Shown here: piece by piece, positions 8,147 through 15,342 of the stretch | Position numbering within the stretch: position 1 is the first letter of the stretch | Layout: every line of letters starts with the position of its first letter | Assembly (NCBI RefSeq): GCF_000011645.1 | Contig: NC_006270.3 | Span: 2,787,501-2,851,500 of the forward strand | DNA length: 64,000 bases | Direction: 5' to 3' | Source: Bacillus licheniformis DSM 13 = ATCC 14580 | GTDB lineage: Bacteria > Bacillota > Bacilli > Bacillales > Bacillaceae | Position numbers and translations under genes: made by a program | Notes under the pieces: generated by a model | Database searches by the model: none | Seen by the model: the letters and a program-made list of their open reading frames with translations, nothing else | Told to the model about the DNA's origin: nothing

Positions 8147-8326
8147 ATGGAAACAGAATATGAAACAAAAGGCTACGACCTGACAAAAGTTTATGATTAC
8201 AATCAATATCCGGATGTCCGCCACGGACGGTGCGACAATTGCGATTACACCCTTTTTAAAAGCTCTGTGAAAAACGGGCAGTTTTTGCGCGAATGCCGGC
8301 GCTGCGGGATGAAAAAAAGCATTTGA
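8147..8326 (+). CDS. Zinc-ribbon miniprotein, function unknown
   Basis: 59 residues with ATG start and AGGTGAT about 6 nt upstream. Two Cys-x2-Cys knuckles (CDNC near residues 29-32 and CRRC near 50-53) are separated by 17 residues, the spacing of a zinc ribbon. The N-terminus is tyrosine- and aspartate-rich (YDLTKVYDYNQYPDV). The protein could be an RNA- or protein-binding module; nothing in the neighbourhood gives a partner. The four cysteines in correct pairs, the good ribosome site and ordinary codon use support a real gene. Confidence 0.72.
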   Translation: METEYETKGYDLTKVYDYNQYPDVRHGRCDNCDYTLFKSSVKNGQFLRECRRCGMKKSI

Positions 8327-8357
8327 CCGTTACAGCAAAATTTTCGTATGTATAAAA

Positions 8358-8399
8358 AAAACTTGTCGACAAGGCTGAATGCAGCTTTGCCGACAATAT
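8358..8399 (-). terminator. Terminator of the 108-aa orphan gene
   Basis: On the minus strand TTGTCGGCAAaGCTG pairs with CAGCcTTGTCGACAA, followed by eight T (8350-8358). It lies about 20 nt after the stop codon. Confidence 0.85.
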
Positions 8400-8417
8400 T
8401 ATCATGCTGTCCAATAT

Positions 8418-8744
8418 TTAAGCGTCTTTTTGATCTTTGCTTGTGACGATGCCTTGGATCGATTCACCGATCTTTCCGCTGAGATCGGCATTCAGATTGT
8501 TGAGATTTTGAATGTATTCGCTGATAATATTTTGGATCGCTTGATTCAGTTCCGCATTCTCGCTTTTTGTGAAGTCAGCCTCTCTCAGATCGATGCCGCT
8601 GTTTTTCTGTACCAGCTCATAGATGGATTCGCCAAATCCGGTGATAAGGCTGCCGACTCTCTCGATGATTTGAGCGGTTTCCTGATCTTGCGCACCGGCG
8701 CCCATAGCCGTGAAAGGCTTCTCATTTCCTTGCTGTTCAGCCAT
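8418..8744 (-). CDS. Conserved-looking orphan, 108 aa, function unknown
   Basis: 108 residues, ATG start with GGAGGATCTATAA in front, and a strong terminator behind, so it is a genuine single-gene unit. The N-terminal 25 residues are Gly/Gln-rich and probably disordered (MAEQQGNEKPFTAMGAGAQ). The rest looks like amphipathic helices with many Ile, Asn and Gln (SLITGFGESIYELVQK and LNQAIQNIISEYIQNLNNL). No cysteines, signal peptide or membrane segment. The heptad-like helices would suit oligomerisation. I do not recognise the family. Confidence 0.75.
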   Translation of the reverse strand: MAEQQGNEKPFTAMGAGAQDQETAQIIERVGSLITGFGESIYELVQKNSGIDLREADFTKSENAELNQAIQNIISEYIQNLNNLNADLSGKIGESIQGIVTSKDQKDA

Positions 8745-8855
8745 TTATAGATCCTCCTCTCATAGATGACAGATTCCTTCACAATATATGATCAAAAATC
8801 AAATCATGTTTCCGCTGGAGCTTGATACGGCTGCTAAATGGTTTGATGAAGCATA

Positions 8856-8891
8856 AAAGGACACCGCTAATCTTGAGCGGCGCCCTTTTCT
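8856..8891 (-). terminator. Terminator of yrbC
   Basis: Minus-strand stem AAAAGGGCGCCGCT/AGCGGTGTCCTTTT with a short loop, immediately after the yrbC stop codon. Confidence 0.8.
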
Positions 8892-9614
8892 TTAATGAAC
8901 GTTCGTATACACTTCCTGCACATCGTCATCATCTTCAAGCACGTCAATGAGCTTTTCGACTTTTTCCTGAAGCGCTTCATCGACTTCTGCATAGGTTTGC
9001 GGAACCATTGTAATTTCGGATGTTGCCAGCTTGTAGCCGCGCTCCTCCAAGCTTTTCTTCACTTCTTCAAACTGTTCGGGCTCTGTATAAATCTCGAACA
9101 GCTCTTCGCTCGTTTCAAGCTCCTCAGCACCGGCATCAATGACCTCAAGCATAAACTCTTCTTCATCTATCTCAAGATCTTCACGTTCGATTGCAATATA
9201 TCCTTTCCGGTCGAACATATAAGAAACGCATCCTGTTTCTCCCAAGCTGCCGCCGTTTTTGCTGAAAGCGGTTCTGACGCTTGTCGCCGTCCGGTTTTTA
9301 TTATCTGTCAAACATTTGACCATGACAGCCACACCGCTTGGTCCGTAGCCCTCATACGTAATTTCCTCATAGCTTTTTCCATCCTGGCTGCCGGAAGCTT
9401 TTTTGATGGCGCGGTCGATGTTGTCATTTGGCATGTTTGCATTTTTGGCTTTATCGATGACGAGACGCAGACTTGCGTTAGATTCGGGATCTGGTCCCCC
9501 TTCTTTCGCGGCTACATATATTTCTTTGGCAAGCTTCATGAAAATTTTGCCGCGTTTAGCATCTTGGGCATTTTTTCGTCTCTGAATATTTTTCCATTTA
9601 GAATGGCCAGCCAT
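8892..9614 (-). CDS. yrbC: YebC/PmpR-family protein YrbC
   Basis: 240 residues, the standard YebC/PmpR length. The start MAGHSKWKNIQRRKNAQDAKRG is the invariant family signature, followed by PNDNIDRAIKKASG, YEGYGPSGVAVMVKCLTDN and KNGGSLGETGCVSYMF. The acidic C-terminal part carries EDDDDVQEVYTN. Members are described as transcription regulators, and recent work links the family to translation of difficult sequences (polyproline); which role holds here is not shown by sequence. It stands alone with its own terminator, between coxA and the variable interval. Confidence 0.95.
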   Translation of the reverse strand: MAGHSKWKNIQRRKNAQDAKRGKIFMKLAKEIYVAAKEGGPDPESNASLRLVIDKAKNANMPNDNIDRAIKKASGSQDGKSYEEITYEGYGPSGVAVMVKCLTDNKNRTATSVRTAFSKNGGSLGETGCVSYMFDRKGYIAIEREDLEIDEEEFMLEVIDAGAEELETSEELFEIYTEPEQFEEVKKSLEERGYKLATSEITMVPQTYAEVDEALQEKVEKLIDVLEDDDDVQEVYTNVH

Positions 9615-9702
9615 AACTTTCTACCTCCAAAATAATTCTCGTCTCTATGTACACTTTATACGGTTTTCCCCGTTTTTGTAAAGGAATCGGCCGAGCGCTT
9701 AT

Positions 9703-9730
9703 AAAAAATTGCCGGGGAATCCCCGGCAAT
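9703..9730 (-). terminator. Terminator of coxA
   Basis: Perfect minus-strand hairpin ATTGCCGGGGATTCCCCGGCAAT followed by TTTTTTATAAG. Confidence 0.92.
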
Positions 9731-9740
9731 TCCCTGCTTG

Positions 9741-10376
9741 TTATTGGTTCCGCAAGCGGTTCAAATTGTTATTCGTCGTGTCTCCGCGATCCCTAATGTT
9801 CTGAGGATCATCGTTCATTTCGCGCAGCCTTGTAAATGCGCCGTCGTCCTCGACAACTTGAACGGTCCGGTCTCCGGCAAATGTTTTGGCTGCTTTTCTA
9901 ATTTGAGTTCTCTCGTTATTTGTCAGCCTTTTATCAGACCGTACGGCGATGATGACCGTTTCATTCGTTACGACTGCCTGGCTTTCGTCAACATAATTCA
10001 ATTTGTTGACGCGCCCAGTGATATTCCTTGAGATTTTACGGTTTTCCGGTCTGTCATAGCCTGTATCCGCCGTATTCACCAAATGGTTGTGATAATTCAT
10101 GTCTCCCCGGCTGTAAGTTCCATCGCCTGTTGGAACGGGATTGCCGTTGCCCGCTCGATTGTTTACGTTTGTTGCACCGTTTCTCCCGTTCATGTTTTCA
10201 AGCATTTCTGTAACAGGACCGTCATTATCAAGACCTGCATTACGATCTGCATCATTTGAATAATATCCGATCGGGCGCGTATTGTTTCCATTATCTATAG
10301 CGTCGTTCGTTCCGCATGCAGATAGACCTGCTGTCAAAAGCAAAATCCCCGAAAACACTTTCAGCTTGCTGTCCAA
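9741..10376 (-). CDS. coxA: Spore cortex-associated lipoprotein CoxA (YhcN/YlaJ family)
   Basis: 211 residues. An N-terminal lipoprotein signal with lipobox LSAC (GILLLTAGLSACGTN) gives a lipid-anchored Cys near residue 20. The middle is Asn/Gly/Asp-rich, and the C-terminal half (about 120-195) is the YhcN/YlaJ sporulation domain (NYVDESQAVVTNETVIIAVRS). In B. subtilis CoxA is a cortex-associated protein made in sporangia. The TTG start at 10374-10376 is chosen over the longer frame opening at 10472 because it places the signal peptide at the N-terminus and has a G-rich ribosome site 8 nt upstream. It lies downstream of safA, separated by a terminator. Confidence 0.85.
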   Translation of the reverse strand: MDSKLKVFSGILLLTAGLSACGTNDAIDNGNNTRPIGYYSNDADRNAGLDNDGPVTEMLENMNGRNGATNVNNRAGNGNPVPTGDGTYSRGDMNYHNHLVNTADTGYDRPENRKISRNITGRVNKLNYVDESQAVVTNETVIIAVRSDKRLTNNERTQIRKAAKTFAGDRTVQVVEDDGAFTRLREMNDDPQNIRDRGDTTNNNLNRLRNQ

Positions 10377-10512
10377 TGGTAGTACCCCCCGTGAAAACCG
10401 CTGAATTTGAGCATTGCGCTCTTTTTTAGGATGTGCGGGATGCGAAGAGTTACCCTTGACAGTTATAGACATTCCCGTTAAATAGCATGAAAATGTTTAT
10501 AGCGGTCCACAA

Positions 10513-10540
10513 TAAAAAAGGAACGATAGATCATCGTCCC
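10513..10540 (-). terminator. Terminator of safA
   Basis: Minus-strand stem GGGACGAT/ATCGTTCC with a 5-nt loop and the T-run TTTTTTATT, just after the safA stop. Confidence 0.88.
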
Positions 10541-10548
10541 ATTCCGAA

Positions 10549-11601
10549 TCAGTCTTCATCATCTTCCGGTCTGTTAAACATCTGTCCCCCTGCAGGCTGC
10601 TGTCCGTATCCCCCCATACCGTACGGAGCTCCCATTTGCGGCATCTGTCCATATGGCGCCGCACCTGGAAAACCTCCCGGGAATTGGCCCGGCCCGCACC
10701 CGCAGTCATCTTCTTTGCCGTGTGCCATATTAGGGTCCCCGGCGTGACCGACGTTTGGCGGTGCAAATCCCGGGAACGGCTGGTAAGGCGCATATGCCGG
10801 GGCAGTCATCGGCTGATGATGGTATCCGTGATGACCGGCATTGTCATGCCCCATGTTGTCATCATCGTCATATTCAGCAGGAGATACATAGCTAGGCTGA
10901 TGCATATAAGGCATTTGAGCAGGATATGGATACCAAGGATGGCACAATCCCGATCCAGGCAGCACCGGTGAAACAGGAATCCAGCAGCCTCCAGGATAGA
11001 ACGGATAAGGATATGGATGGTGATGATATCCCGCTGCAGCTACATTCGGCATGCCGTGAAACTGCTTATTTTCATCACCTGCTGCACCGACATTTGGCGG
11101 CTGCGGAACATTCGGATAATTGACATTTTCCATATGGTTTTCCTCCTCATTTGTCCATGGATTATACATGTTGGGGCCTTTCTCTTGATGTTCATAAGGT
11201 TTTGGAGGTACGTACGGCTGATGAAGCTGATTGACGCTTTGATACAAATTCGAAATGTCGCCTTCAGGCAAACTTGATTGTCCGATGTTCGGGACAGGCG
11301 GAACATAAGGAACCGAAGGCTTTTCTTTCGGTTTTATATCTTCAACATCAAGCTTGCTTTTCGGCTTTTCTTTTGCAAATGGATGTTCCTGCTGTTTTTT
11401 CGGTAATTCCTTTCGCATATTGAGCTGTTCTTCTTTTTTGACCGGCACTCCCCCTGACGGTACTTTGATTTTCATGCCCGGCATGATCAAGTCTGGATTG
11501 CTCAGCTGCGAATTCAGCTTTTTCAGTTCTTCAAAGTCCACTTCATATCTTTCCGCGATTTTTTCCAGAGAATCGCCCTTTTGGACAATATGAATTTTCA
11601 A
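10549..11601 (-). CDS. safA: Spore coat morphogenetic protein SafA
   Basis: 350 residues. The N-terminal LysM domain (MKIHIVQKGDSLEKIAERY to about residue 50) binds cortex peptidoglycan, followed by a lysine-rich linker and a long low-complexity region rich in Pro, Tyr, His, Gly and Met. Within it the short motif NVGxAGDxN recurs (PNVGAAGDEN, PNVGHAGDPN, also PNVAAAG). The C-terminus has a CGCGPGQFPGG block. SafA organises the inner coat and is recruited by SpoVID, whose gene is also in this window. A sigma-E-type promoter lies about 65 nt upstream, and a terminator follows. Confidence 0.95.
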   Translation of the reverse strand: MKIHIVQKGDSLEKIAERYEVDFEELKKLNSQLSNPDLIMPGMKIKVPSGGVPVKKEEQLNMRKELPKKQQEHPFAKEKPKSKLDVEDIKPKEKPSVPYVPPVPNIGQSSLPEGDISNLYQSVNQLHQPYVPPKPYEHQEKGPNMYNPWTNEEENHMENVNYPNVPQPPNVGAAGDENKQFHGMPNVAAAGYHHHPYPYPFYPGGCWIPVSPVLPGSGLCHPWYPYPAQMPYMHQPSYVSPAEYDDDDNMGHDNAGHHGYHHQPMTAPAYAPYQPFPGFAPPNVGHAGDPNMAHGKEDDCGCGPGQFPGGFPGAAPYGQMPQMGAPYGMGGYGQQPAGGQMFNRPEDDED

Positions 11602-11665
11602 CGTTTTCCCCTCCTATGCAAAAACGTGAACGAACAGATGAGAATAACAAATATGCTTCTCCACA

Positions 11666-11694
11666 AATTTATGCGCATAGCGGAGGGGTTATGA
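11666..11694 (-). promoter_or_regulatory. Candidate sigma-E promoter for safA
   Basis: On the minus strand TCATAAC (11688-11694), 14-nt spacer, CATAAATT (11666-11673). The -10 matches CATACANT at 7 of 8 positions. safA is known to be sigma-E-dependent in B. subtilis; the exact site is inferred. Confidence 0.5.
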
Positions 11695-11710
11695 TAAAAA
11701 CTTGTTCTCC

Positions 11711-11732
11711 AAAAAGTTAACGGATCGTTAAC
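11711..11732 (-). terminator. Weak terminator at the end of nadA
   Basis: Minus-strand GTTAACG/CGTTAAC with a 3-nt loop followed by TTTTT. It overlaps the last codons of nadA. Confidence 0.55.
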
Positions 11733-12826
11733 ATCCGATTCAGCGCAAGAATGGCATCTTTTGCAATATCTTGATCCACTTTGATCACGCCTGTCGGTTC
11801 ACCTTTGTCGATCTGCTCCAGCGACCACAGCAAATGCGGCATGTCGATTCTGTTCATTGTCAAACAAGGACACATATCAGGGTTAAGGGATTCGATTTGT
11901 TTATCAGGATGTTCTTGAATGATGCGTGAAACAAGGTTCATCTCTGTTCCAATCGCCCATTTGCTCCCCGGTTTTGCTTCATTAATGGAGTCGATGATTT
12001 TTTTTGTAGATCCGCTGAAATCGCTGAGCGCAACGACTTCGTGGGTGCATTCCGGATGAACGATAACATTGATGTCCGGATCCCGCTCTTTAACACTTTT
12101 GATATTCGCCACGGTAAATTTTTCGTGAACTGAACAATGCCCCTTCCACAAAATGATTATTATGTCTTTCATATCGCCGTTATACTCAAGTTTTTCTGCA
12201 ATTGGATCCCATACCGCCATCCTGCTTAGAGGAATGCCGAGGTCAAATGCCGTGTTGCGTCCCAAGTGCTGATCCGGAAGAAATAAAATCCTCTCCTTTT
12301 GCGATAGCGCCCATGTCAACATGCGCGCCGCATTTGAGGATGTCACGGACGCTCCTCCGTTTCTTCCCACAAAAGCCTTAATTTCAGCTGTCGAATTGAC
12401 ATATGTGAGCGGAATGACCGTATCGCCAAACAGCTTCGTCAGCTCTTCCCAGGCGCGATTTGTCTGCCGCATATTGGCCATATCGGCCATCGAACAGCCT
12501 GCGCGCATGTCCGGCAAAACGACAATCTGTTCGTCCGAAGTGAGCATATCGGCTGTTTCCGCCATAAAATGTACGCCGCAGAACACGATATATTCCGCTT
12601 TTTTATTTTTTTGGGCGACCTGTGCCAGCTGGAGCGAATCGCCCGTCGCGTCCGCAAATTGAATCACTTCGTCTTTTTGGTAGTGATGCCCCGGGATAAA
12701 CAGCCTTGCTCCGAATTTCTTTTTGATTTTCAAAATCCTTCCGGCCATTTCTTCCTCAGTCAATTCTTTATACACCTCCGGCATCATGCCGGCGTTCCTG
12801 TCATGAATCACTTTTAAAATAGACAT
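11717..12826 (-). CDS. nadA: Quinolinate synthase A
   Basis: 369 residues. It condenses iminoaspartate (from NadB) with dihydroxyacetone phosphate to quinolinate, using a [4Fe-4S] cluster. The three cluster-type cysteines are present in CGVHFMAETADM, KGHCSVHEKF and DMCPCLTMN, corresponding to C110, C230 and C320 in B. subtilis. Substrate-site blocks PGHHYQKDEVIQFAD and GRNTAFDLG are intact. The ATG at 12824-12826 is used: the frame runs on to a TTG at 12841, but that codon overlaps the GGAGAGGG ribosome site. It is the last gene of nadB-nadC-nadA. The sulfur donor for its cluster is probably NifS, encoded divergently. Confidence 0.96.
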   Translation of the reverse strand: MSILKVIHDRNAGMMPEVYKELTEEEMAGRILKIKKKFGARLFIPGHHYQKDEVIQFADATGDSLQLAQVAQKNKKAEYIVFCGVHFMAETADMLTSDEQIVVLPDMRAGCSMADMANMRQTNRAWEELTKLFGDTVIPLTYVNSTAEIKAFVGRNGGASVTSSNAARMLTWALSQKERILFLPDQHLGRNTAFDLGIPLSRMAVWDPIAEKLEYNGDMKDIIIILWKGHCSVHEKFTVANIKSVKERDPDINVIVHPECTHEVVALSDFSGSTKKIIDSINEAKPGSKWAIGTEMNLVSRIIQEHPDKQIESLNPDMCPCLTMNRIDMPHLLWSLEQIDKGEPTGVIKVDQDIAKDAILALNRMLTIR

Positions 12827-12847
12827 CTGTACCCTCTCCAATCCCGC

Positions 12848-13687
12848 TTATTTTTTCAGATCAACATTCATGCTGATATCAAGGCTTTTCGCCGAATGAG
12901 TCAAGTAGCCCAATGAAATACAGTGCACCCCTGTTCCCCTGTAAGCGGGGAGATTTTCAAATGAAATTCCGCCTGAAGCCTCCGTTATAATGCCGGCGGG
13001 TGTCATTTCAGCAAATGCTTTCACCGTCTCGGGCGGGCAATTGTCGAACATAATGATATCGGCGCCGGCCTCAATCGCTTCATGAAGCTCTTGTTCAGAT
13101 TCGATCTCCACTTCGATCTTGACCATATGGCCGCACGCTGACCGCGCTTTTTCAACCGCTTTTGAAATCGAGCCGCAGGCGGCAATATGGTTGTCTTTAA
13201 TCATGATGCCGCCGTCCAATCCAAAGCGGTGATTGCTGCCCCCGCCGGTTTTGACCGCGTATTTTTCAAGGATGCGCAGGCCCGGGGTCGTCTTTCTCGT
13301 ATCGCAAATCGCGATATTCGGATCATTCAGCCTGATAATGGACTGCTTTGTTAATGTGGCGATCCCGGACATTCTTTGAATGAGATTCAGCACAACCCGT
13401 TCACCGGTCATGAGGGAAGCTGCACGGCCTTTGAGTCGCGCGATCGTTTCCCCTTTACGAACCGCTTCGCCATCTGTTTTCAGCATGTGGACGGCGATCG
13501 TTTCATCAAGCAGCCGAAAGCCTTCCAGAATCACTAATTCTCCTGCAAACAAGCCGTCATCCTTCGCTGTGATGACAGCTTCGCATTGATGATTGTCATC
13601 AAAAACGGCTTCTGAAGTGAGATCCCCCCGGCCGATATCTTCCTTGAAAAATTCCTTAAGCATGTTCCTAAGTATGAACCGCTGCAT
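12848..13687 (-). CDS. nadC: Nicotinate-nucleotide pyrophosphorylase (quinolinate phosphoribosyltransferase)
   Basis: 279 residues. It converts quinolinate and PRPP to nicotinate mononucleotide, completing the de novo pathway begun by NadB and NadA. Motifs include EDIGRGDLTSEAVF, the ERVVLNLIQRMSGIAT block, CDTRKTTPGLRILEKYAV, NHRFGLDGGIMIKDNHI and the phosphate-loop region TEASGGISFENLPAYRGTG. Its start overlaps the end of nadB by 20 nt and nadA follows by 21 nt, so the three are translated from one message. Confidence 0.97.
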   Translation of the reverse strand: MQRFILRNMLKEFFKEDIGRGDLTSEAVFDDNHQCEAVITAKDDGLFAGELVILEGFRLLDETIAVHMLKTDGEAVRKGETIARLKGRAASLMTGERVVLNLIQRMSGIATLTKQSIIRLNDPNIAICDTRKTTPGLRILEKYAVKTGGGSNHRFGLDGGIMIKDNHIAACGSISKAVEKARSACGHMVKIEVEIESEQELHEAIEAGADIIMFDNCPPETVKAFAEMTPAGIITEASGGISFENLPAYRGTGVHCISLGYLTHSAKSLDISMNVDLKK

Positions 13688-15242
13688 ATTTCACAATCCC
13701 TTCGTTTTGTCTGATCTTGATCCCGCCTTTTGTGTGAACGATTTGCTTGCCGTGCCAGTTTTTATCATCAGGCGCCGGACAATCCGAACGGTAATGGCCG
13801 CCCCTGCTTTCTGTACGAAGCAGTGCCGAGGCCGTCATCTGTTTGGCAGTCTGCCATAAATGAGCTAGCTCGAGCTGTTCTATTGTGATTTCTTTCACAT
13901 TTACGATTTGAACCGGCATTCGCTCAAGCCATTCTTTCACCTTCGTCAATTCATCCTCCGTACGCACGATCGCCGCATAATCTGTCATTTGTTTCTGAAT
14001 ATCCTTCACATCTGTCAAAGGAACAGAATACGTCACATTCTCAGGCTGAGGAGATTGGCCTCTGACAGGCTCCGGTTTTTGGCAGGCTTGAATCCGCTCC
14101 GCCGCTCTCCTTCCGAAGACGATGCATTCCAAGAGAGAATTGCTTGCCAGACGGTTGGCACCGTGAAAGCCGGTGCAAGCGGCTTCCCCGATCACAAAAA
14201 GGTTTGGAACAGCCGTTTCTCCCCATTTATTCACAGAAACGCCCCCCATTAAAAAATGCATGCCCGGTGAAACCGGAATCCGGCCCTCTTCAATGGAAAT
14301 ACCGGCTTTTTCGCAAAGAGAAGAAATCGTAGGGAAGCGGCTTTTAAAGTCTGATATGCGGGAAATATCTAAAAATACGCTGCTTCCGCAGGCAAGCTTT
14401 TGGTGTATCGCCCGAGATACAACGTCCCGCGGCGCTAAATCCAGCAAAGAATGTATGCCTTCCATCACCCGCTGTCCGTTTTCATCAATCAACACAGCAC
14501 CTTCTCCGCGCACAGCTTCTGAAACAAGTCCGTGCGCGCGCCCGTCTTTGACAAGCAATGTAGGATGAAATTGAACGAATTCCAAGTCTGCGAGCTCTGC
14601 TCCTGCCCGATACGCCAAAGAAATCGCATCGCTTGTCACAGAACGGTTATTCGTGTTGATTTGAAATAGATTTCCGCAGCCTCCTGCCGCCAGCACGACA
14701 AAATCGGCTTTTCTGAGAAACGTCTTCCCACGGCTGTCTTTCGTCCAGACGCCACAGCAGCGTCCGTCTTCAATCCATAAATCCGCCGCCGTTTCGTATT
14801 CTTTCAGCACGACGTGCGGACCGAGCCGTCCGATTAAGTGCCGGATCAACTCCTGTCCTGTTGCGTCTCCCCCGGCATGCAAAATTCTGTTCACCGAATG
14901 CGCGCCTTCTTTTCCGAGGCTCAGCTTTCCTGATTCGTCAGTATCAAAAGGGAAATGCTGAAGGATCAGCTCATCAACAAGGCGCTGTCCGTCTTTAATG
15001 GCATCATGGACCGCTTCGATTTGATTGTGGCCGCACCCGGCATACAACGTGTCGTCCGCATGAAGCGACCAGGAATCGCGAGGCAATACAGCAGATGCAA
15101 TTCCTCCCTGAGCGAGGGTTGAATTGCTGTCTTTTACAGATGCTTTTGTCATCACAACCACTTCATAAGACGGCGGAATGGATGCAGCAAAAGACAACGC
15201 TGCGGCACCTGCTCCGACAACAATAATCGTCTGATGAGACAT
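13668..15242 (-). CDS. nadB: L-aspartate oxidase
   Basis: 524 residues. A flavoprotein that oxidises L-aspartate to iminoaspartate, the first step of de novo NAD synthesis. The N-terminal FAD-binding loop is VVGAGAAALSFAAS. Further family blocks are SNSTLAQGGIASAV, HSVNRILHAGGDATG, EFVQFHPT, PRDVVSRAI and FVIGEAACTGFHGANRLASNSLLECIVFG. The chosen ATG (15240-15242) has AGGAGGAG 6 nt upstream; the frame runs on to 15293 without support. It is the first gene of nadBCA, divergent from nifS over a region with operator palindromes. Confidence 0.96.
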   Translation of the reverse strand: MSHQTIIVVGAGAAALSFAASIPPSYEVVVMTKASVKDSNSTLAQGGIASAVLPRDSWSLHADDTLYAGCGHNQIEAVHDAIKDGQRLVDELILQHFPFDTDESGKLSLGKEGAHSVNRILHAGGDATGQELIRHLIGRLGPHVVLKEYETAADLWIEDGRCCGVWTKDSRGKTFLRKADFVVLAAGGCGNLFQINTNNRSVTSDAISLAYRAGAELADLEFVQFHPTLLVKDGRAHGLVSEAVRGEGAVLIDENGQRVMEGIHSLLDLAPRDVVSRAIHQKLACGSSVFLDISRISDFKSRFPTISSLCEKAGISIEEGRIPVSPGMHFLMGGVSVNKWGETAVPNLFVIGEAACTGFHGANRLASNSLLECIVFGRRAAERIQACQKPEPVRGQSPQPENVTYSVPLTDVKDIQKQMTDYAAIVRTEDELTKVKEWLERMPVQIVNVKEITIEQLELAHLWQTAKQMTASALLRTESRGGHYRSDCPAPDDKNWHGKQIVHTKGGIKIRQNEGIVKYAAVHT

Positions 15243-15254
15243 GTCGACTCCTCC

Positions 15255-15302
15255 TGTAAATTTACATGTGTCTTGACACCTATATTTACACATCGATAAA
15301 AT
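15255..15302. promoter_or_regulatory. NiaR (YrxA) operator and divergent nadB/nifS promoter region
   Basis: Two perfect palindromes lie side by side: TGTAAATTTACA (15255-15266) and GTGTCTTGACAC (15268-15279); a further TTTACACAT element follows. The nifS -35 TTGACA (15273-15278) is inside the second palindrome, with a possible -10 TAAAAT (15297-15302). The niacin-responsive repressor NiaR/YrxA is known to control this divergent region in B. subtilis, and its gene is the second gene of the nifS operon here. Site assignment is inference from the palindromes. Confidence 0.75.
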
Positions 15303-15342
15303 AAACTCAAGTATTTTTTATAAAGAATGGGAGACGAGCGCC

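Noticed and set aside
8895..9635. 246-codon open frame on the plus strand opposite yrbC
   Set aside because: It mirrors a well-conserved gene; the product is Phe/Cys-rich antisense-like sequence and has no ribosome site.
9741..10472. Longer CoxA reading from 10472
   Set aside because: It would place the lipoprotein signal about 40 residues inside; the TTG at 10376 puts it at the N-terminus.
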